64,000 nucleotides of DNA from Lutjanus erythropterus (taxonomy: Eukaryota > Chordata > Actinopteri > Lutjaniformes > Lutjanidae), in NCBI GenBank assembly GCA_020091685.1, contig CM034613.1:3386845-3450844 (forward strand), written 5' to 3'. Shown one piece after another: positions 1-12,129 of the stretch. The position numbers were made by a program, and so were the translations under genes. The notes under the pieces were generated by a model. The model did not search any database. It worked only from the letters and a program-made list of their open reading frames with translations, and was not told the origin of the DNA. The first letter of the stretch is position 1, and each line of letters starts with the position of its first letter.

Positions 1-296
1 ACATGATGAAAAACATCATAAAAGATGTAACAAGCTGTAATAATGAAAAAGACAAAAATGACGTAACAGGACAAAAAATGACATAAAAGACGTAATAAGA
101 TGTAACAATGAAAAGACAAAACAAAAAAACCAATGTAAAAAGATGTAACAATTAAAAACAAAAACAGTGTAAGAAGACGGAAAAAAAGACATAAGAAAAA
201 AGGCATAAAAGATGTTACAAGATGTAACAACGAGAAAGACGTAACAAGATGAAAAACAATGTAACAAGAAAAAGAAACAATGTAACATGATGTAAC
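1..296. repeat. Degenerate minisatellite, truncated by the window edge
   Basis: The block consists of irregular repeats of motifs such as GATGTAACAA, AAAGACGTAAC and AATGTAACA joined by A-rich spacers. The top strand is strongly A-rich with few T or C, which produces the long minus-strand frame here. The array ends at GATGTAACC near 296. No gene is seen. Confidence 0.6.
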
Positions 297-1054
297 CTGG
301 GATCATTCACTGGGTGTTTTAGGGTTTATACTGCATGTACATTTACTTGTCTGTTTATTATGTCCATTTATTTAAATAAATGCAGTCTAAGCCACCAGCC
401 GTGCAATAAATCCTCCCTTAATGAAGGTTATAATGTTTAGTTTGGTGTAGATATGTGTTGAATTAGCTGTCTGCTCATTTCAGAGGCTGTAGTCTGTGCT
501 GCTGTTGAACTGTAGTGCATCATACAGAAAATGTATAAAAGATAACTACTAAAACAATTCTGATTTAGTGTTGTAAAACTATAAAACGTGAAAACTTTCA
601 AGGTAAGGGGGGTGACTACTTTTTATAGGTACTGAATACACAAACACAGCTGTATAGCGTCCTAAAAACACATCCCCTTTACAGCTTTACATTTATCAGT
701 TCACACAGACACACAACAGACACACCTCACTCCTTCTTGTACTGGCACTAGACTTGGTGTCAGACTATAATTGAAACCTGCAGAATCCTGGTGAGACTGG
801 TCTGTGTAAAGCAGTGGATTATCAGGACCCTTTATGGACTGAGGCCCCGGGGCATTTGCCCCACTTGCCCTTTGGGTAATCCACACTTGTGCATAATCAT
901 GGTCTCTCCTGAGAGCTAATCCCCCTGTTCTCCAAGAATACTGCGAGTGTTACTGAAGGAGAGGAACAGAAGCTCAGACACAGTAAGAACAGATCAGGTC
1001 TCATATAAAAAAAACCCGATAATATTATTTTTGTTTCCTTGATTTATATCCAGA

Positions 1055-1260
1055 CATGGGGTGTACCAGATTACTTGTAACTGGATTATGTAATTAGGAT
1101 ACAAAGATAAGGTAACTGTATTCTGTTACCGTTACAGAGAAAAATCAGATTACAAATACATTAAGTAAAAATGGGTATCATTAGCATGATTACAAATTTG
1201 TAATACATTTTAAAATATTGAACTCAATATCTAATTTAAATAAACATTTACAGGTCAGAC
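1055..1260 (+). repeat. Fragment of a dispersed repeat with GTAACTG/GATTAC motifs
   Basis: The piece is rich in GATTAC, GTAACT and TGTAATC words (for example CCAGATTACTTGTAACTG). A related piece in the opposite orientation lies at 58230-58500. I recognise this as a family common in fish genomes, probably a non-autonomous hAT-like element, but I cannot assign it to a named family. Confidence 0.45.
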
Positions 1261-1550
1261 CAACCTCTAATATTAGCTACACATACATTTTTAAAGTAAC
1301 CCAACTTATCTGTGTCTCTGTCTGTCTCTGCTCCGGTCTCTTCCACACACATCGGTGCAGATTTGTCTCCCGCTCTTGTTAAAGTGTGACAGACGCGTCC
1401 ACAATAGCCTCCCTCAAAGTCATTGCTCAGGTCTCTGAGCCGTTTGCTGCTAAATCACTTTGATTTCAGTGGGACTCCTTTATACACGTCTTTGTGTGTG
1501 TGACGGGAGGCGTTCAGTGGCTTTGTGGAATGTGGGAGTTCCTTTTGTCT

Positions 1551-1568
1551 TGTGTGTGTGTGTGTGTG
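1551..1568. repeat. (TG)9 microsatellite
   Basis: Pure dinucleotide run in otherwise unremarkable DNA. Confidence 0.85.
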
Positions 1569-1804
1569 TAATACTGCTTTTTACTCTTAAGTAGTGTCAG
1601 ACCAGGTCATTGTCACGGAGGCCTGTGTTTGTGTGTGTGAGTGTGTCTTTCTTTAAAAATGTTCAAAAAAGCAGATTTACAGTAATCTTATGGTAAAGGG
1701 CCTTTAAAGTTATTCTATTTTATTTTGTATTTTTAAAACAACCAGGACCATAGGTCCACTTTTGGTCAGTGTAGAATGATAATCCACCATTGGTAATGTA
1801 GGAA

Positions 1805-1828
1805 TGTGTGTGTGTGTGTGTGTGTGTG
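1805..1828. repeat. (TG)12 microsatellite
   Basis: Pure dinucleotide run; gives an HTHTHT minus-strand translation that is not a gene. Confidence 0.9.
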
Positions 1829-1955
1829 TTGGTCTGGGAAACAGTCTTTCTCTTCTTTGGGTCATAAAGTGAAGAATCTTGGTTTCTTCTTTATGTTTTA
1901 ATTTAATAGCAGTCAAACAGAGAATTCCCTTGTTTAGGCTTTAGTACCCACTTAT

Positions 1956-1958
<3 letters not shown>

Positions 1959-2026
<68 letters not shown>
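1959..2026. repeat. (AC)34 microsatellite
   Basis: Uninterrupted run of 68 bases, one of the longest pure CA tracts in the window and probably polymorphic. Confidence 0.95.
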
Positions 2027-2028
<2 letters not shown>

Positions 2029-2158
2029 ACTCCAGATGTGCACTCACTTTGTTAAGCTGACTCTCAGCATCCACATAGACACATTTTGTTGAACATATAG
2101 TATGGTGGACCTTTTGAAGTGGAAGAAAGAGATGCACACACCTTTAAAAGCAAACATC

Positions 2159-2179
2159 ACACACACACACACACACACA
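2159..2179. repeat. (CA)n microsatellite
   Basis: About ten pure units, 130 bases after the longer CA tract. Confidence 0.9.
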
Positions 2180-2338
2180 GTGTATAACTCACTGTACATC
2201 AAAAGCATAACAGCTGTGATACAAAATACATCAATGCCTCACCTGTTTGCAGATGCAGCTTTGTGACCGGGGGTGAAATCTATACAACTGAGCAAAGTAA
2301 ACAATGAACACATATTCATACCAGCTGATATTAATACT

Positions 2339-2660
2339 CAGAGGTGGGACCAAGTCGTTGTTTTGCAAGTCACAAAGACATCTTTGTACTCAAGTCTCAA
2401 ATAAAGACTGACAAATCCCAGGTTCTAAGTGAGTTTCCAGCCTCATACATTTACATAGTTTGCCACTCAGCTAACATTAGCTAAGCATTGGCTTGCTAAC
2501 TATGTTAATATCAGCCTCAACTTGCCGTTATTTGTGCAACTTCAAAATGTTGAGGGAAGTGGGAGGTTGTTGCGTCTAAGTATGTAACTTTCAACCTGCA
2601 CATTAAACATACTGCAATTTGTTTTTGTCAAACACTGTGTAGTACTTGTACATAGGGTTG
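2339..2660 (+). mobile_element. Non-autonomous hAT-like element, CAAGTC family, 5' part
   Basis: It begins CAGAGGTGGGACCAAGTC, a typical hAT-style terminal sequence, and continues with CAAGTC-rich DNA and then CTAACATTAGCTAAGC. Related copies lie at 27422, 33815, 36930 (reverse) and 52575. The right end is not evident, so the copy is truncated or diverged. Confidence 0.6.
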
Positions 2661-2734
2661 TACGTCTAAATAAAACTTTTCATTTAATCAGCAGGGAAAT
2701 TAGTCGCCAGGGATATCCCTAATAGAGAGAGTGA

Positions 2735-2835
2735 AGTACTAAAAAAAGTTACCATTGAGTACTGGTACTGAATTCCAGGTACCTGTATTGGTACTGTATC
2801 AGTTAAAATGTGAACGGTACCTAGCCCTAATGATC
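2735..2835. repeat. Fragment with GGTAC/ATACC motifs
   Basis: Contains repeated GTACTGGTACTG, GGTACC and TTGGTACTG words like the ends of a common fish DNA element. Similar fragments lie at 7410-7450 and 25590-25860. It is too short to classify. Confidence 0.35.
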
Positions 2836-2839
2836 ACAA

Positions 2840-4040
2840 GAGGTTGCATGTCATGAAAGGGTAAAAGTACCCTGGAAAGGACATTCTTGGATATTTGTAA
2901 CCCTTTCAGCCTATACATTGTGGATTAAAACTTTGTCTCTTAAAATTTTTTGAGTTACATTAGTGACTGACTACCTGGACAGTCTTTAGCCACAATGAAA
3001 GGACAAAAACAGTCCAGCCAACTGCAACAGAAAGTGTCAGTCAGCTTCTTTTTCTTCTTATTCTGCTGTATCAGATCTCTCCCTGTCAAAATGAAGGGTG
3101 GGCGAGGCGTTTATGGATGTAACAACATCAAGAAAGAATAATACAACACCTGAATGTCTTTAAAGAAATAGAGATCTGATTACTGCTCAGTACTAAGGCT
3201 GACAGTGTTGTTTTAAATGATAGAAAATGTCCTTTAAGTGTGTGTGTTGTTGGTATGCCTTTTGGAAAGTCTTGTTCTGTTGGCAAACAGCAGCCAGAGG
3301 GGAGGATAATTGCTGACGGTGTCTCATTAGAAAATAATTGCGTTGCTTGCACAAACATATTGCTGTTGTTAAATTTTAATGATGGTGAGCAGTGTTTGCA
3401 ATAAAACCCTATTAAACCTTTCTGCGGTGCTCTAAGGATTGCACATAAATGTCAGGAGTACATGCTATGTGGGCTCTGTAATGTGTCATGAGGTTTTTTT
3501 TTTTGTATTTCAATGGTTGGCTTCTGCTTTGATGCAGTATTAAGAGAAAAATTCTACCAGCACAACGAAATGCTCTAAAACGGGACTGAAAAAGCCTCTT
3601 TCATGGGTGTTGAGCTCTGACGGAGCTCTTCATCTGCAGTGACCAGAAGCCTGCTGGAGTGCTTTGGCTTCTTGCAAGTATTTAAGTAGTTACATCACCA
3701 TCTGATCAAGAGCTCTCATAGATAAAGAGTGCATTGTTCATGTGACAAAATGCATGATTTCCATTGAAGCAAAACAAAACAGGCAGTGAGTTGTACGAGT
3801 TTGTGGTTGTTACATCATGAGCACAGCTTGTGTCCAGATCCATGCTGTTACACAGACCTATTAAATGTGTTTGAATTAAAAGTGTTAAGGGCGTTCTTTT
3901 CCATCTTTTTCAAATGGAAACACCCACTCAGTAGTTAGTAGAAAGCAGTGATGGAGGTTACAGCACTGGGGGTTTATATTGTCACAATGTCATGCAGAAA
4001 CCTACGTCAAGTCTTAGAAGGGCTTAGGAAAATAGTGTAC
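2840..4040. other. Unremarkable non-coding DNA
   Basis: AT-rich unique-looking sequence. I see no exon, RNA gene or clear repeat apart from short homopolymer runs. The 76-codon minus frame at 3128-3358 has no recognisable domain. Confidence 0.4.
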
Positions 4041-4166
4041 AGTACGGACTTTTTGTTTTTTTGCAACTCTGTTTATTGTGGTTTTCAACAAAAATGACTG
4101 TATGATACATATGTTAACATTATATGCAGGAATGAGAAGAAAACACACAGGAACATAATGACAATT

Positions 4167-4287
4167 AGAAAAAAAGAACCCCCCCCCCCAAAAGAAAAGA
4201 AACAACCTACAAAAGGAAAAGAAAAAGACACCAATAAACAAACAAACAACCCCCCCTACCAAAAAAAACAAAAAAAACAACAGACTC
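4167..4287. repeat. Strand-asymmetric A/C-rich low-complexity tract
   Basis: About 120 bases contain almost no T, with a C run of ten near 4179, AAAGAAAAG-type purine runs, repeated AAACAAAC and a second C run near 4252. Both strands give long frames (poly-P/K or F/G-rich) only because of composition. Confidence 0.65.
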
Positions 4288-4796
4288 CTGCCTCATGGAG
4301 CTTGCAGAAAGTTCGTCTACATCTGTCCTGCAGGTGTCAGTATATATGGAACACTACTGGAAAGCTATAGAATACCATAAAAACCATAAAAAAACCACCA
4401 GAAACAAATGGACCTGCCCTATAAATAATGATCAGTCATGGTCAGTCACGTCATCAAATTTATGAGGAGTGGCGATGTCTTTTAGCCCCCAGCAAATGAT
4501 CTCCTCTCCAGATTACCATAAAGTCAGAATAGATATTTAAGTTCCACAGAGACTAATTCCTAAATGTTTTGATCTATTTTTTAACCCCTTGATTGATGTC
4601 AAAAGGTCCGCTTGACTGACACTTTTGTCCCTGAGAATTTATTTTTAAGACTGATGGCAGATTTCCATAAAACAAATTACTGTAGACATCGACACAAGGT
4701 AGTCTAGTCCCCGTTCCCCAGCCTCATCCTCCAGCCTCCAACCCTTCCTGGAGAATCCTAAATTGTTACAAGGCCATACAGGACACATAATCCCCC

Positions 4797-5060
4797 CCAT
4801 GGCCCTTTTCCACCAGATTAGCTTAGCTTCTTGAACTGGTGTTCCATCAAGATTCTTGGAACCTTTGTTCTGGTGAATTTGCATGCATTTACGACTGTTT
4901 TGAGTGGAACCATTGTGATCAAGTATCACCACCAACAGACGTTGTTGCACAATTTACAGTGACCTGTAGAACATTACTCACCCACTGCGGTTCACAAGGA
5001 AATCCTTCTAGTTCTTGGTTCCATTGGCGTGGGAACTGCACCAGACTGTTGTGGTGAAAA
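4797..5060. repeat. Dispersed element, CCTTTTCCACCA...GGTTCC family, copy 1
   Basis: It starts GGCCCTTTTCCACCAGATTAG and contains TTGGAACC and GGGAACTGCACCAG. The same start and GGAACC blocks are seen at 55275-55510 and partly at 5480-5560. The layout fits a small fish transposon-like element. Confidence 0.5.
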
Positions 5061-5386
5061 GAGAGCGTAGCAGGAAGGGAAAGCTTTTGATTTACCAGTT
5101 GATCTACATTCCAATCCTCTACCTATGGTCATTAGCTTTAGGTGGTGACCAAAAGAATGAGGTCATGGATATAAGATTTAAAAAATAAATGAATTAAATG
5201 AGGGCTCAGCCTTAGAGACAGGGTGAGGAGCTTGGACATCTGGAGGGAGCTTGGAGTAGAGCTGTAGCCGTTTTGTGTCAAAAGGAGTGAGCTGAGGTGG
5301 TTCAGTCATCTGATCTGTTGATTGGTGTTCTGTCGATTTATGCTGCCTTGTCGAAAATGCTGCTGTAGCACAAATCAATAGCACAG

Positions 5387-5405
5387 TAACCCTAACCCTA
5401 ACCCT
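5387..5405. repeat. Short interstitial telomere-like repeat
   Basis: Three consecutive TAACCC units (C-rich strand of TTAGGG) plus one partial base. It is short enough to be a microsatellite. Confidence 0.7.
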
Positions 5406-5479
5406 CTAAACCAGAGAACCGCAAAGTAGCACATCTCAACAGAACTGGGAGACCCCAGGCTAGATCAAGAACTTACTTG

Positions 5480-5565
5480 TCGGCCTTTTCCACTCAAAGA
5501 TGAAGCAGCCCATTTGGAGCACCAAAAATAAATTGTTTTGGAACCAGAAAAATGCTTCCCAGAAC
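5480..5565. repeat. Dispersed element, CCTTTTCCAC family, copy 2 (fragment)
   Basis: Contains CGGCCTTTTCCACTC and TTTTGGAACCAG, matching the start and inner block of the copies at 4797 and 55275. Confidence 0.4.
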
Positions 5566-5753
5566 TCTCTGGAGGGATTACAGATCTCAACTGGATGGTT
5601 TAAAATGGTTTAATTGCACACAGACCACCTCTGTTTACAACGATGCCTCCGCTTTTACCTCTTTTCAAGAGGTATATAATTACAACCTCCTTCAGCGTTG
5701 CCACTTTTATTATTGTCAGAAACATTTGATTCTTTTTGGGGTTGACTCAGAGT

Positions 5754-5767
5754 GGCACCCTCTAGTG
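5754..5767 (-). promoter_or_regulatory. Candidate CTCF core motif
   Basis: The minus strand reads CCACTAGAGGGTGC, one base off the CTCF core consensus. No occupancy information is available. Confidence 0.3.
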
Positions 5768-5819
5768 GATACTTTTCTTAACATCCATGGAAGTATATGG
5801 CCAGTGACATCCTTTAAAA

Positions 5820-7850
5820 CATAGATATCCATTTTTATGCATAAAGGCAGCACAGATAGGCCTCTAGCCTGCTTCCACCACAACCTGACTGTGGATAAAT
5901 GGAAGAAAATGAATGGAATGGAAGGTAATTTTGTTCATAAGATGTAGATTCCTAGCAACTTAGCTCATCATGTTCATGCTATTTTAATGACATCAACCTT
6001 CTATTTAGGCCCTGAGCTTAAACACTTCCTCCGTAGCACTACCAGGGAAAGACTCAAACAGTAGCAGCTTTTGCTTATTGGAAACACACTGTTGGTCTTT
6101 CAAACAAAACATTTCCTCATGTTTAATTATCATTACTGTGATCTAAGCTCCCTGCCTCCCTAGTCGGTCATCGGCATTTATCACTCCATGGAAAATACAG
6201 TAATTGAATTTAAGTTAATTATTTGTACCTTCCGGGCGATTGATTCAGAGCAGAGGCATCTGACATAAAGACACATTGTAGGCTACTCTTACAGCAATAA
6301 ACACATAATTGATACAAATTAACACAGATAGAGTCTCTGCTGATACTACACTGTGATTTATTATTATGTGCAAGATGAGGATACAGCAGAGGTCCTTATA
6401 CACCAGTTGATGAAATTAGAATAATTATCTGAAGTACACTAATTTCAAGAAAAGATTTATAGGTGCTGCATGAAAAACTCTATAGTGTGAAGAGTTATAG
6501 TTAAAGGTTCCATCAGTAATTTCTGTTGAAACAGTTTGATGGGGTTATGAGTGATCAGTCTTTACTGTAAACCAACAAGAAATCTGTTGGAAAAGTAGAG
6601 TGATTTGGTGGCAGAGAAGCGGCATTGTTCAACCAATGAAGACATTTGTGATGACTTCATTGGGCTGAACTTTTGGTTAACCCCACTAATGCAGCATGAG
6701 TCATTACTGATTATGCACTGTTGTCCAGGAACAGTTTTCCACTGCTCATGCCGTGGTGTCTTTAAAGCGACTTCTTCATTAATTGGTGGCGGCTAGAGAA
6801 GGAGCAGACTTGATCTGTTGAAGATCTGTTCAAAGACCCCAGGAAGATGTAAATGTCAAGTCTGCTGCTCAGAAATGCGACAGCTGGCGTCGGGGCTAAT
6901 AAGGTGTACAATTAACATATCTGCCTGTGTCTGATGATTGTGACAGCCTTCCTGTCTGGTCTGGTCCAGTTTGGTCCGGTCAAGAGAGTTGATTGGATGC
7001 GATTCGACACATGAACACAGGCAGAACCCCCAACATCTTCCTCGTCCTCCTCTTTCTTCTCTTTCTCTCCTCCATCTGCTCCTGTCTCCATCCATCCCTC
7101 CTCACCACCTGCAGGTGCGCCCTCTGGCATCGACAAGACTGACGCCGGTAACAGGTCGTAACACAAAGCCTGCAGACACACAATGGTGTTATGTTTGCAA
7201 CTGAAAGAATGCAAGTTTGAAATGTATGTGGTAGAGTTGCAATTATTGCAACAACTATTATTTTTTATAACATATCAGTCACCAAAATATAAAGGTTGTT
7301 CCTTTGGGGATCATAAATATCCACAGCAAACTTCATTGATTAGTATTCAATATGTAGTATAGAGTGGTGACCCATTTCATTCTCAATATTGTTCTGATTC
7401 CTTTATGTATCAGTTGATACTGAGTATTGATACAGTACCAGTGTAGGATCCTGTTTCAGAGGTGATGAATAACGTGATATCGGATCGGTGCAAAGGCATT
7501 TACAATACTGGAATTAGAACACCCTTAGTCCAAAATAGAAAGGGTTCATTTGCTGGGGAACATGAATAAGCGTGTGATCACACAGATGGATTGCTAGAAA
7601 GGTGTTGTTGTCCTATGGTACAGTGCTTTTGGTGTGCGCTCCTCTCTTGTGCATCACATTTTTCTAGTGCTTTTTTAGTTTAAATACTGTCAACTTTTCA
7701 GCTCAAGCGGTGGAGTTGTGCAGCTCATCAGTGTCACTCTTGTTTGTGGGTTTTACTTCTTCTCCACTTCTTTCCTGTTTTGATGCTGGAAGATGTGATC
7801 TAGAGTATAGCAGCACACACTGAGATGTAAAGGTGCTAACTGGAACAATA
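5820..7850. other. Upstream non-coding DNA, no gene seen
   Basis: Mixed AT-rich sequence. Around 7030-7113 a long CT-rich stretch ends CTGCAG followed by GTGCGC, which resembles an acceptor-donor fusion but has a poor donor. Several overlapping frames at 6850-7214 are products of this skewed composition. Confidence 0.4.
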
Positions 7851-9035
7851 TAGGGTTCTTCAGCTTTTTGGTTCTTCAACACTTTTGGTTAAAGGTAGAG
7901 TCATTTATAAAGGTTCCACCTGGAACCCTTTCAGGGAATTCCAATGAGAACCCAAGATAAAGGGTTATACCTCGAACCATCCGTGAAAGGCTCCACACAG
8001 AACCCTCTATAAGAGGTTCTACAGAGAACCCTTCTGTGGCATAGTGGTTGCACAGAGAACCCTCTCTGATGGATCTATTCAGAATCTTTCCACCTTCTAA
8101 GGTTACCAACAAGAACCCACCAAGGGTGTTTTACCCTGAGACCCCTTTAAATTCCAAGGCTTTCATCTACTACCCACCCCGGATGTTCAGCCAAGAACTC
8201 TTTTATATCCCAGGGTTTTCGTCTGGTCCCATTCAGGGGGTTCTACCAAGAACTCTTATATTCTAAGGGTTTCATCTAGAACCCATTCAGGGGGGTCTAC
8301 TGAGAACTCCTTTTATATTCCAAGTGTTTCATCTCCCAGGGTGTTCTACCCAGAGCCTTTTATATTACAAAGGTTTCATGTAGAACCCACCCAAACAGAT
8401 ATAAAAATATATTTTATGGGTTTTTATTATTCTTATTATTATTTTAAGGGTTTCACCTATAAACCTTCTATGAAGAACCATATTGTTTTCTACATGCAAG
8501 GCAAAAAAATCATCATCTGCCATTTTACCATCTTTTACACTGAGAAAACTTCTCTTAACACTGATGCTTTCAAGACACTTAGAAGAACTCTCTTCCAGAA
8601 ACGTTTTTCATGGTTCTTAATGGAACTACTAGTCTCACAAAGAACCCCTGATGAACCCTTTCTTTAAAAATGGGTTAAAATGGGTTCGGGGTAGAACCTT
8701 GGTTACCTTGCAAGGTAGCTGGATTCGCAAGATCACAAGCTCACCTGAGAACCCATCTTGCCAGGCTTCAAGATGTCTGTTTGTGTCCACACCAAAAGTG
8801 GTGCAGCCAATCAGTGTCCCTGGAGGGGCCACTGGTAGCTACGGTTAGTTAGCCCATGTTAGATGTGATAGACAGATGGTTCATCCAATAACCTACCAAG
8901 TGTTTTTTTTTTTAAAGGACCTGCCCTTTTTCAAACAGTTTCTAAGAACGACTTCCCAGATAGGTCTTTGTAACAAACCATCTGGCTTGTCATGTTAGAA
9001 ACCTGGTCCTTCAGAAGGAACCCTTTTGGAACCCT
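7850..9035. repeat. Degenerate GAACCC / GGGTTC tandem array
   Basis: The stretch repeats GAACCCTT, AAGGGTTTCATCTAGAACCC and GGTTCTACC(A/C)(A/G)AGAAC with irregular spacing. It is dense from 7850 to 8410 and thins to scattered units near 9035. Each unit carries both GAACC and GGTTC, so the array is rich in short inverted repeats. I recognise this type from other fish intergenic regions. The 78- and 108-codon frames over it are repeat translations. Confidence 0.7.
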
Positions 9036-9774
9036 TATTTCTAAGAGTGCAATACTGTATCATGTACGCCAGCTAAACAATAAAAAATAAAAGAGGTAGA
9101 ATTTCCCTCACTACACTGTTATCACTGGCAGTGTTGATAAGGCTGTGAAATAAAGAAATTTTGGAAAATAACATTTTACACTTAATACAAATGAGCAGTT
9201 GTCAAATCAAATAAACTTTATGTGGTTTGATTTCTTTGATCATTATAAACTTCTGAAGTAGTCAGATTTGGGGGATCTCCACTACAGACTGGCCGTCATC
9301 CAAGAGGACTCGGTGTCTGTCCGTCCCTTGTAGTTACCTTAACTCACCTCACACAGTCACACACACCAGGAGCTGTCAGAGCAGCTGACAGGAGCAGGAG
9401 GAGCAGGTGTTAACATGTGTGTGTGTGTGAGAGACTGATGCAAGAGAAAGACACTCTGAGAGATGGAATGTGGAGGTCATTAGTGCCGAAACAAAGGACG
9501 TGGAAAATGTGGACGAAAAGGTTCCACAAACACGAGACAGTAATGTTCTAACCATAATGTTCTGTCTCATTTTTAACCACTTCATTTTAATGCAGATGTG
9601 AGCAAAGGATGAGAATCCGAACAATTAGTACGTCCATTTTTCACCACCGTTAAAGAGATGCTGCTCAATCTGCTGTGACTGGGAGCTCATAGCCAGAGGC
9701 CATCATTAAGATACAGCCAATCAATGCCTTTTCAAAGGAACTCATAAAGCTGCCTGTGTGTGTGTGTGAGGGAG

Positions 9775-9776
<2 letters not shown>

Positions 9777-9807
<31 letters not shown>
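9777..9807. repeat. (TG)n microsatellite
   Basis: About 15 near-pure units following a shorter TG run at 9755-9768. Confidence 0.9.
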
Positions 9808-9809
<2 letters not shown>

Positions 9810-10319
9810 GACACATGGATTTAAGACCTGGCTGCCTTCAGACAACAAAGACTGACAAGGCACTGTGGATTTGCTGTGTGTGTCTGGGTGTGTAATCCTC
9901 CTGACTGGGTGGAAGTTTATTGACTGAATGTATGGAGGACGAATCCAAACATGCTGCTTCTGTTTCACATTAGAGCAAAGGAACATGGGACATTAGGCTC
10001 TGCTGCTGAGGCTTTGTCACCTCACATGTCTGTAGTCTTTTAAATCCAGTCATCACATGTTAACAGATTGACAGGGTCAGCTTTTCATGTCCAACTAAGT
10101 TTCCGCGACAGGCCAAGAATAAAGGTGACTGATTAGACCTTTTTTTTGGATAAAACAGAAGTCCAAACATTCTATGTCTCTTTTTGTTGGACAAATCAGA
10201 CATTTGAAGACATCACCTTGGGTTCTAGAAAACTGTCATAGGCATTTTATTTCCAATTTTATGACATTTCATCAAACTAAAGTGTGTAATCAACCACTTA
10301 AAGATCTAATAAAGAAACA

Positions 10320-10470
10320 ATAAATGTGTGTTCTGAGGTTGTAACACCACAGAAACATGTTATTAACCACCCAGACAAATTTGAATGATTAAAAAATTTA
10401 ATTGAGAACAGATATGTTTTAAACATTTTCCTGCACTTTTTGACATGAAATCACATGAAATATTTTGTCT
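10320..10470 (-). repeat. Partial third copy of the 44 kb / 55 kb dispersed element
   Basis: The segment GTGTGTTCTGAGGTTGT, followed by CACCA(C/T)AGAAACATGTT and AAATTTGAATGATTAAAAAA, parallels 44190-44290 on the same strand, which is the end of that element. The strand follows the convention that the 54757 copy is plus. Confidence 0.5.
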
Positions 10471-10679
10471 GTTTGTTCCAGCAGTTGATGCAGATGATGC
10501 TCATAGTTTGTGTTATTTTGTGGCTGCATTATTTCCTTAAATGGAATCATTTTTGTTCATGCAGCATTTCACATTGTCATGTTTTGTTATCGGGTTTTGA
10601 GGCGAACAGCTGGTAATTATGGGAAGTCTTTGCCTCAGGGCTGCAACTTGGCATGTGCTGGTACGGCTTGGCTTGATGT

Positions 10680-10702
10680 AAAAAAAAAAAAGAAAAAAAA
10701 AT
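10680..10702. repeat. Poly(A) tract
   Basis: Run of A interrupted by one G. No upstream retroposed sequence could be recognised. Confidence 0.6.
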
Positions 10703-11344
10703 TCAAACTGCTTTGATATGGAGCCAAATACCGGACCAGACAGGAACACTAGTACCAAAGTTTTTCCACTTGGTGTTGTGTGACTCAGCCGCTCCTGTGT
10801 AGAACATGATAAGAGTAGAGTTGCAAGTCAAGAGTTTTCCACAACAGTTTACTGCAAATGTTTCACAATAAAAGCATTTCTAAGACGTGAAGGGTTTCTG
10901 TCCACTCAAACACTACATTGCTTTTAATTTGAAATGGATACAGGAAGTTTTGAGTTTGTGTTGACAGCACAATGTGAAAGGGAGTGGATCAAAACGAAGC
11001 TTCATACTTACCTTTCATGATATTACAACTGTGATATAATTTGCGACATTAGAGGAAACAATCATTTTTACATCATTATTTTTATTTGCATTGAAAAACA
11101 CATTAGAACGATTATGGTGTGGTATTGTTTTCATGGGCCTGTACCAAATAAAGATGTCTAGAGAATGATTTGTTGGCCAGGACACCTCTGAAGCATCACA
11201 ATATTTAATTTAAAATGGTAAAGTAGGGCTGAACAATTAATCGATGTCAAGATCAGTGAAAATACACCGAAAAACACCAAACAAGCAGGTTGGTTGTTAA
11301 AAGTTTGGCACAGCTGAGTCGTAGAACTCAGTCATAGAAACTTT

Positions 11345-11445
11345 TGATGGTGCACATCTTGAGCTGCAACTAATGTAAATTTCATTATCATGTAATTTAT
11401 TTAGTCTATGAAGTGTCAGAAAACAGTGAAAATACGATGAGAGCT
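11345..11445. repeat. End fragment of a GCTGCAACTAA-type hAT-like element
   Basis: The sequence GAGCTGCAACTAATG...TTTAGTCTATGAAGTGTCAGAAAA matches the terminal part of an abundant fish element whose ends read GGGCTGCAACTAA. Other parts of the family lie at 12130-12690, 14250-14520 (reverse) and 34835-35092. Confidence 0.5.
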
Positions 11446-12129
11446 CAACACACTGCAAGGAAAACTCAAGCAAATGAAGAGAACATCTTCATCACTTTGA
11501 CATCAGCCCCTTCTCATTCCCAACATGTCGAACACAGCAGCTTGGTCAGTGCTCCTATGTTTCAAACTATGATGTGTGACGCTGTAGGACTCCTCCTTTC
11601 TAGAAGAGCCCCTCTAGCATTATGTTATGATGTGGCATTGATGCCAGGTCAGGTAGAATAAAGAGCAAGACAGTCCATGTTAGGACGAGGCGGGGTGTAG
11701 GATTGAGTCAAATAAACACAGGACTTTCATCAAAGTCATAAGTTGGTGCTGATTTCTTTTTAAGTTATGTAAAGTACATAAGTTATGTTACAAAATTGGT
11801 GCATATTCTCTACAGAAAAGGTCTGTTTTTATCCCAGCTCAAAAATTTATTTTATCAGCTGCCATATTGGTAGTCTGCAAATGTTTTCCTGCTAAAATTG
11901 ATATCGGCCTCAAAAATCACTGGCTGGCTGGGCTGTAGTTTGAAGTGTAGGACCACCAACCAAGCTGCCATATTTGAGGAGTTGGAAGAGACAACATATT
12001 GAATGAAAGACAACAAGATAGGAAACACAGTGTGTTCAGTTTGCAATGAAACAAAGATTAAAAAAAGAAGCGTCCTGGTTTGTATCACTGTACATTAAAT
12101 ATCATTTGTGAGCAGGATATCATCACTTT

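Noticed and set aside
7030-7120. Long CT tract followed by CTGCAG|GTGCGC, resembling a recursive splice site
   Set aside because: It is upstream of every first exon found and the donor half is poor; it would matter only if a promoter exists further left.
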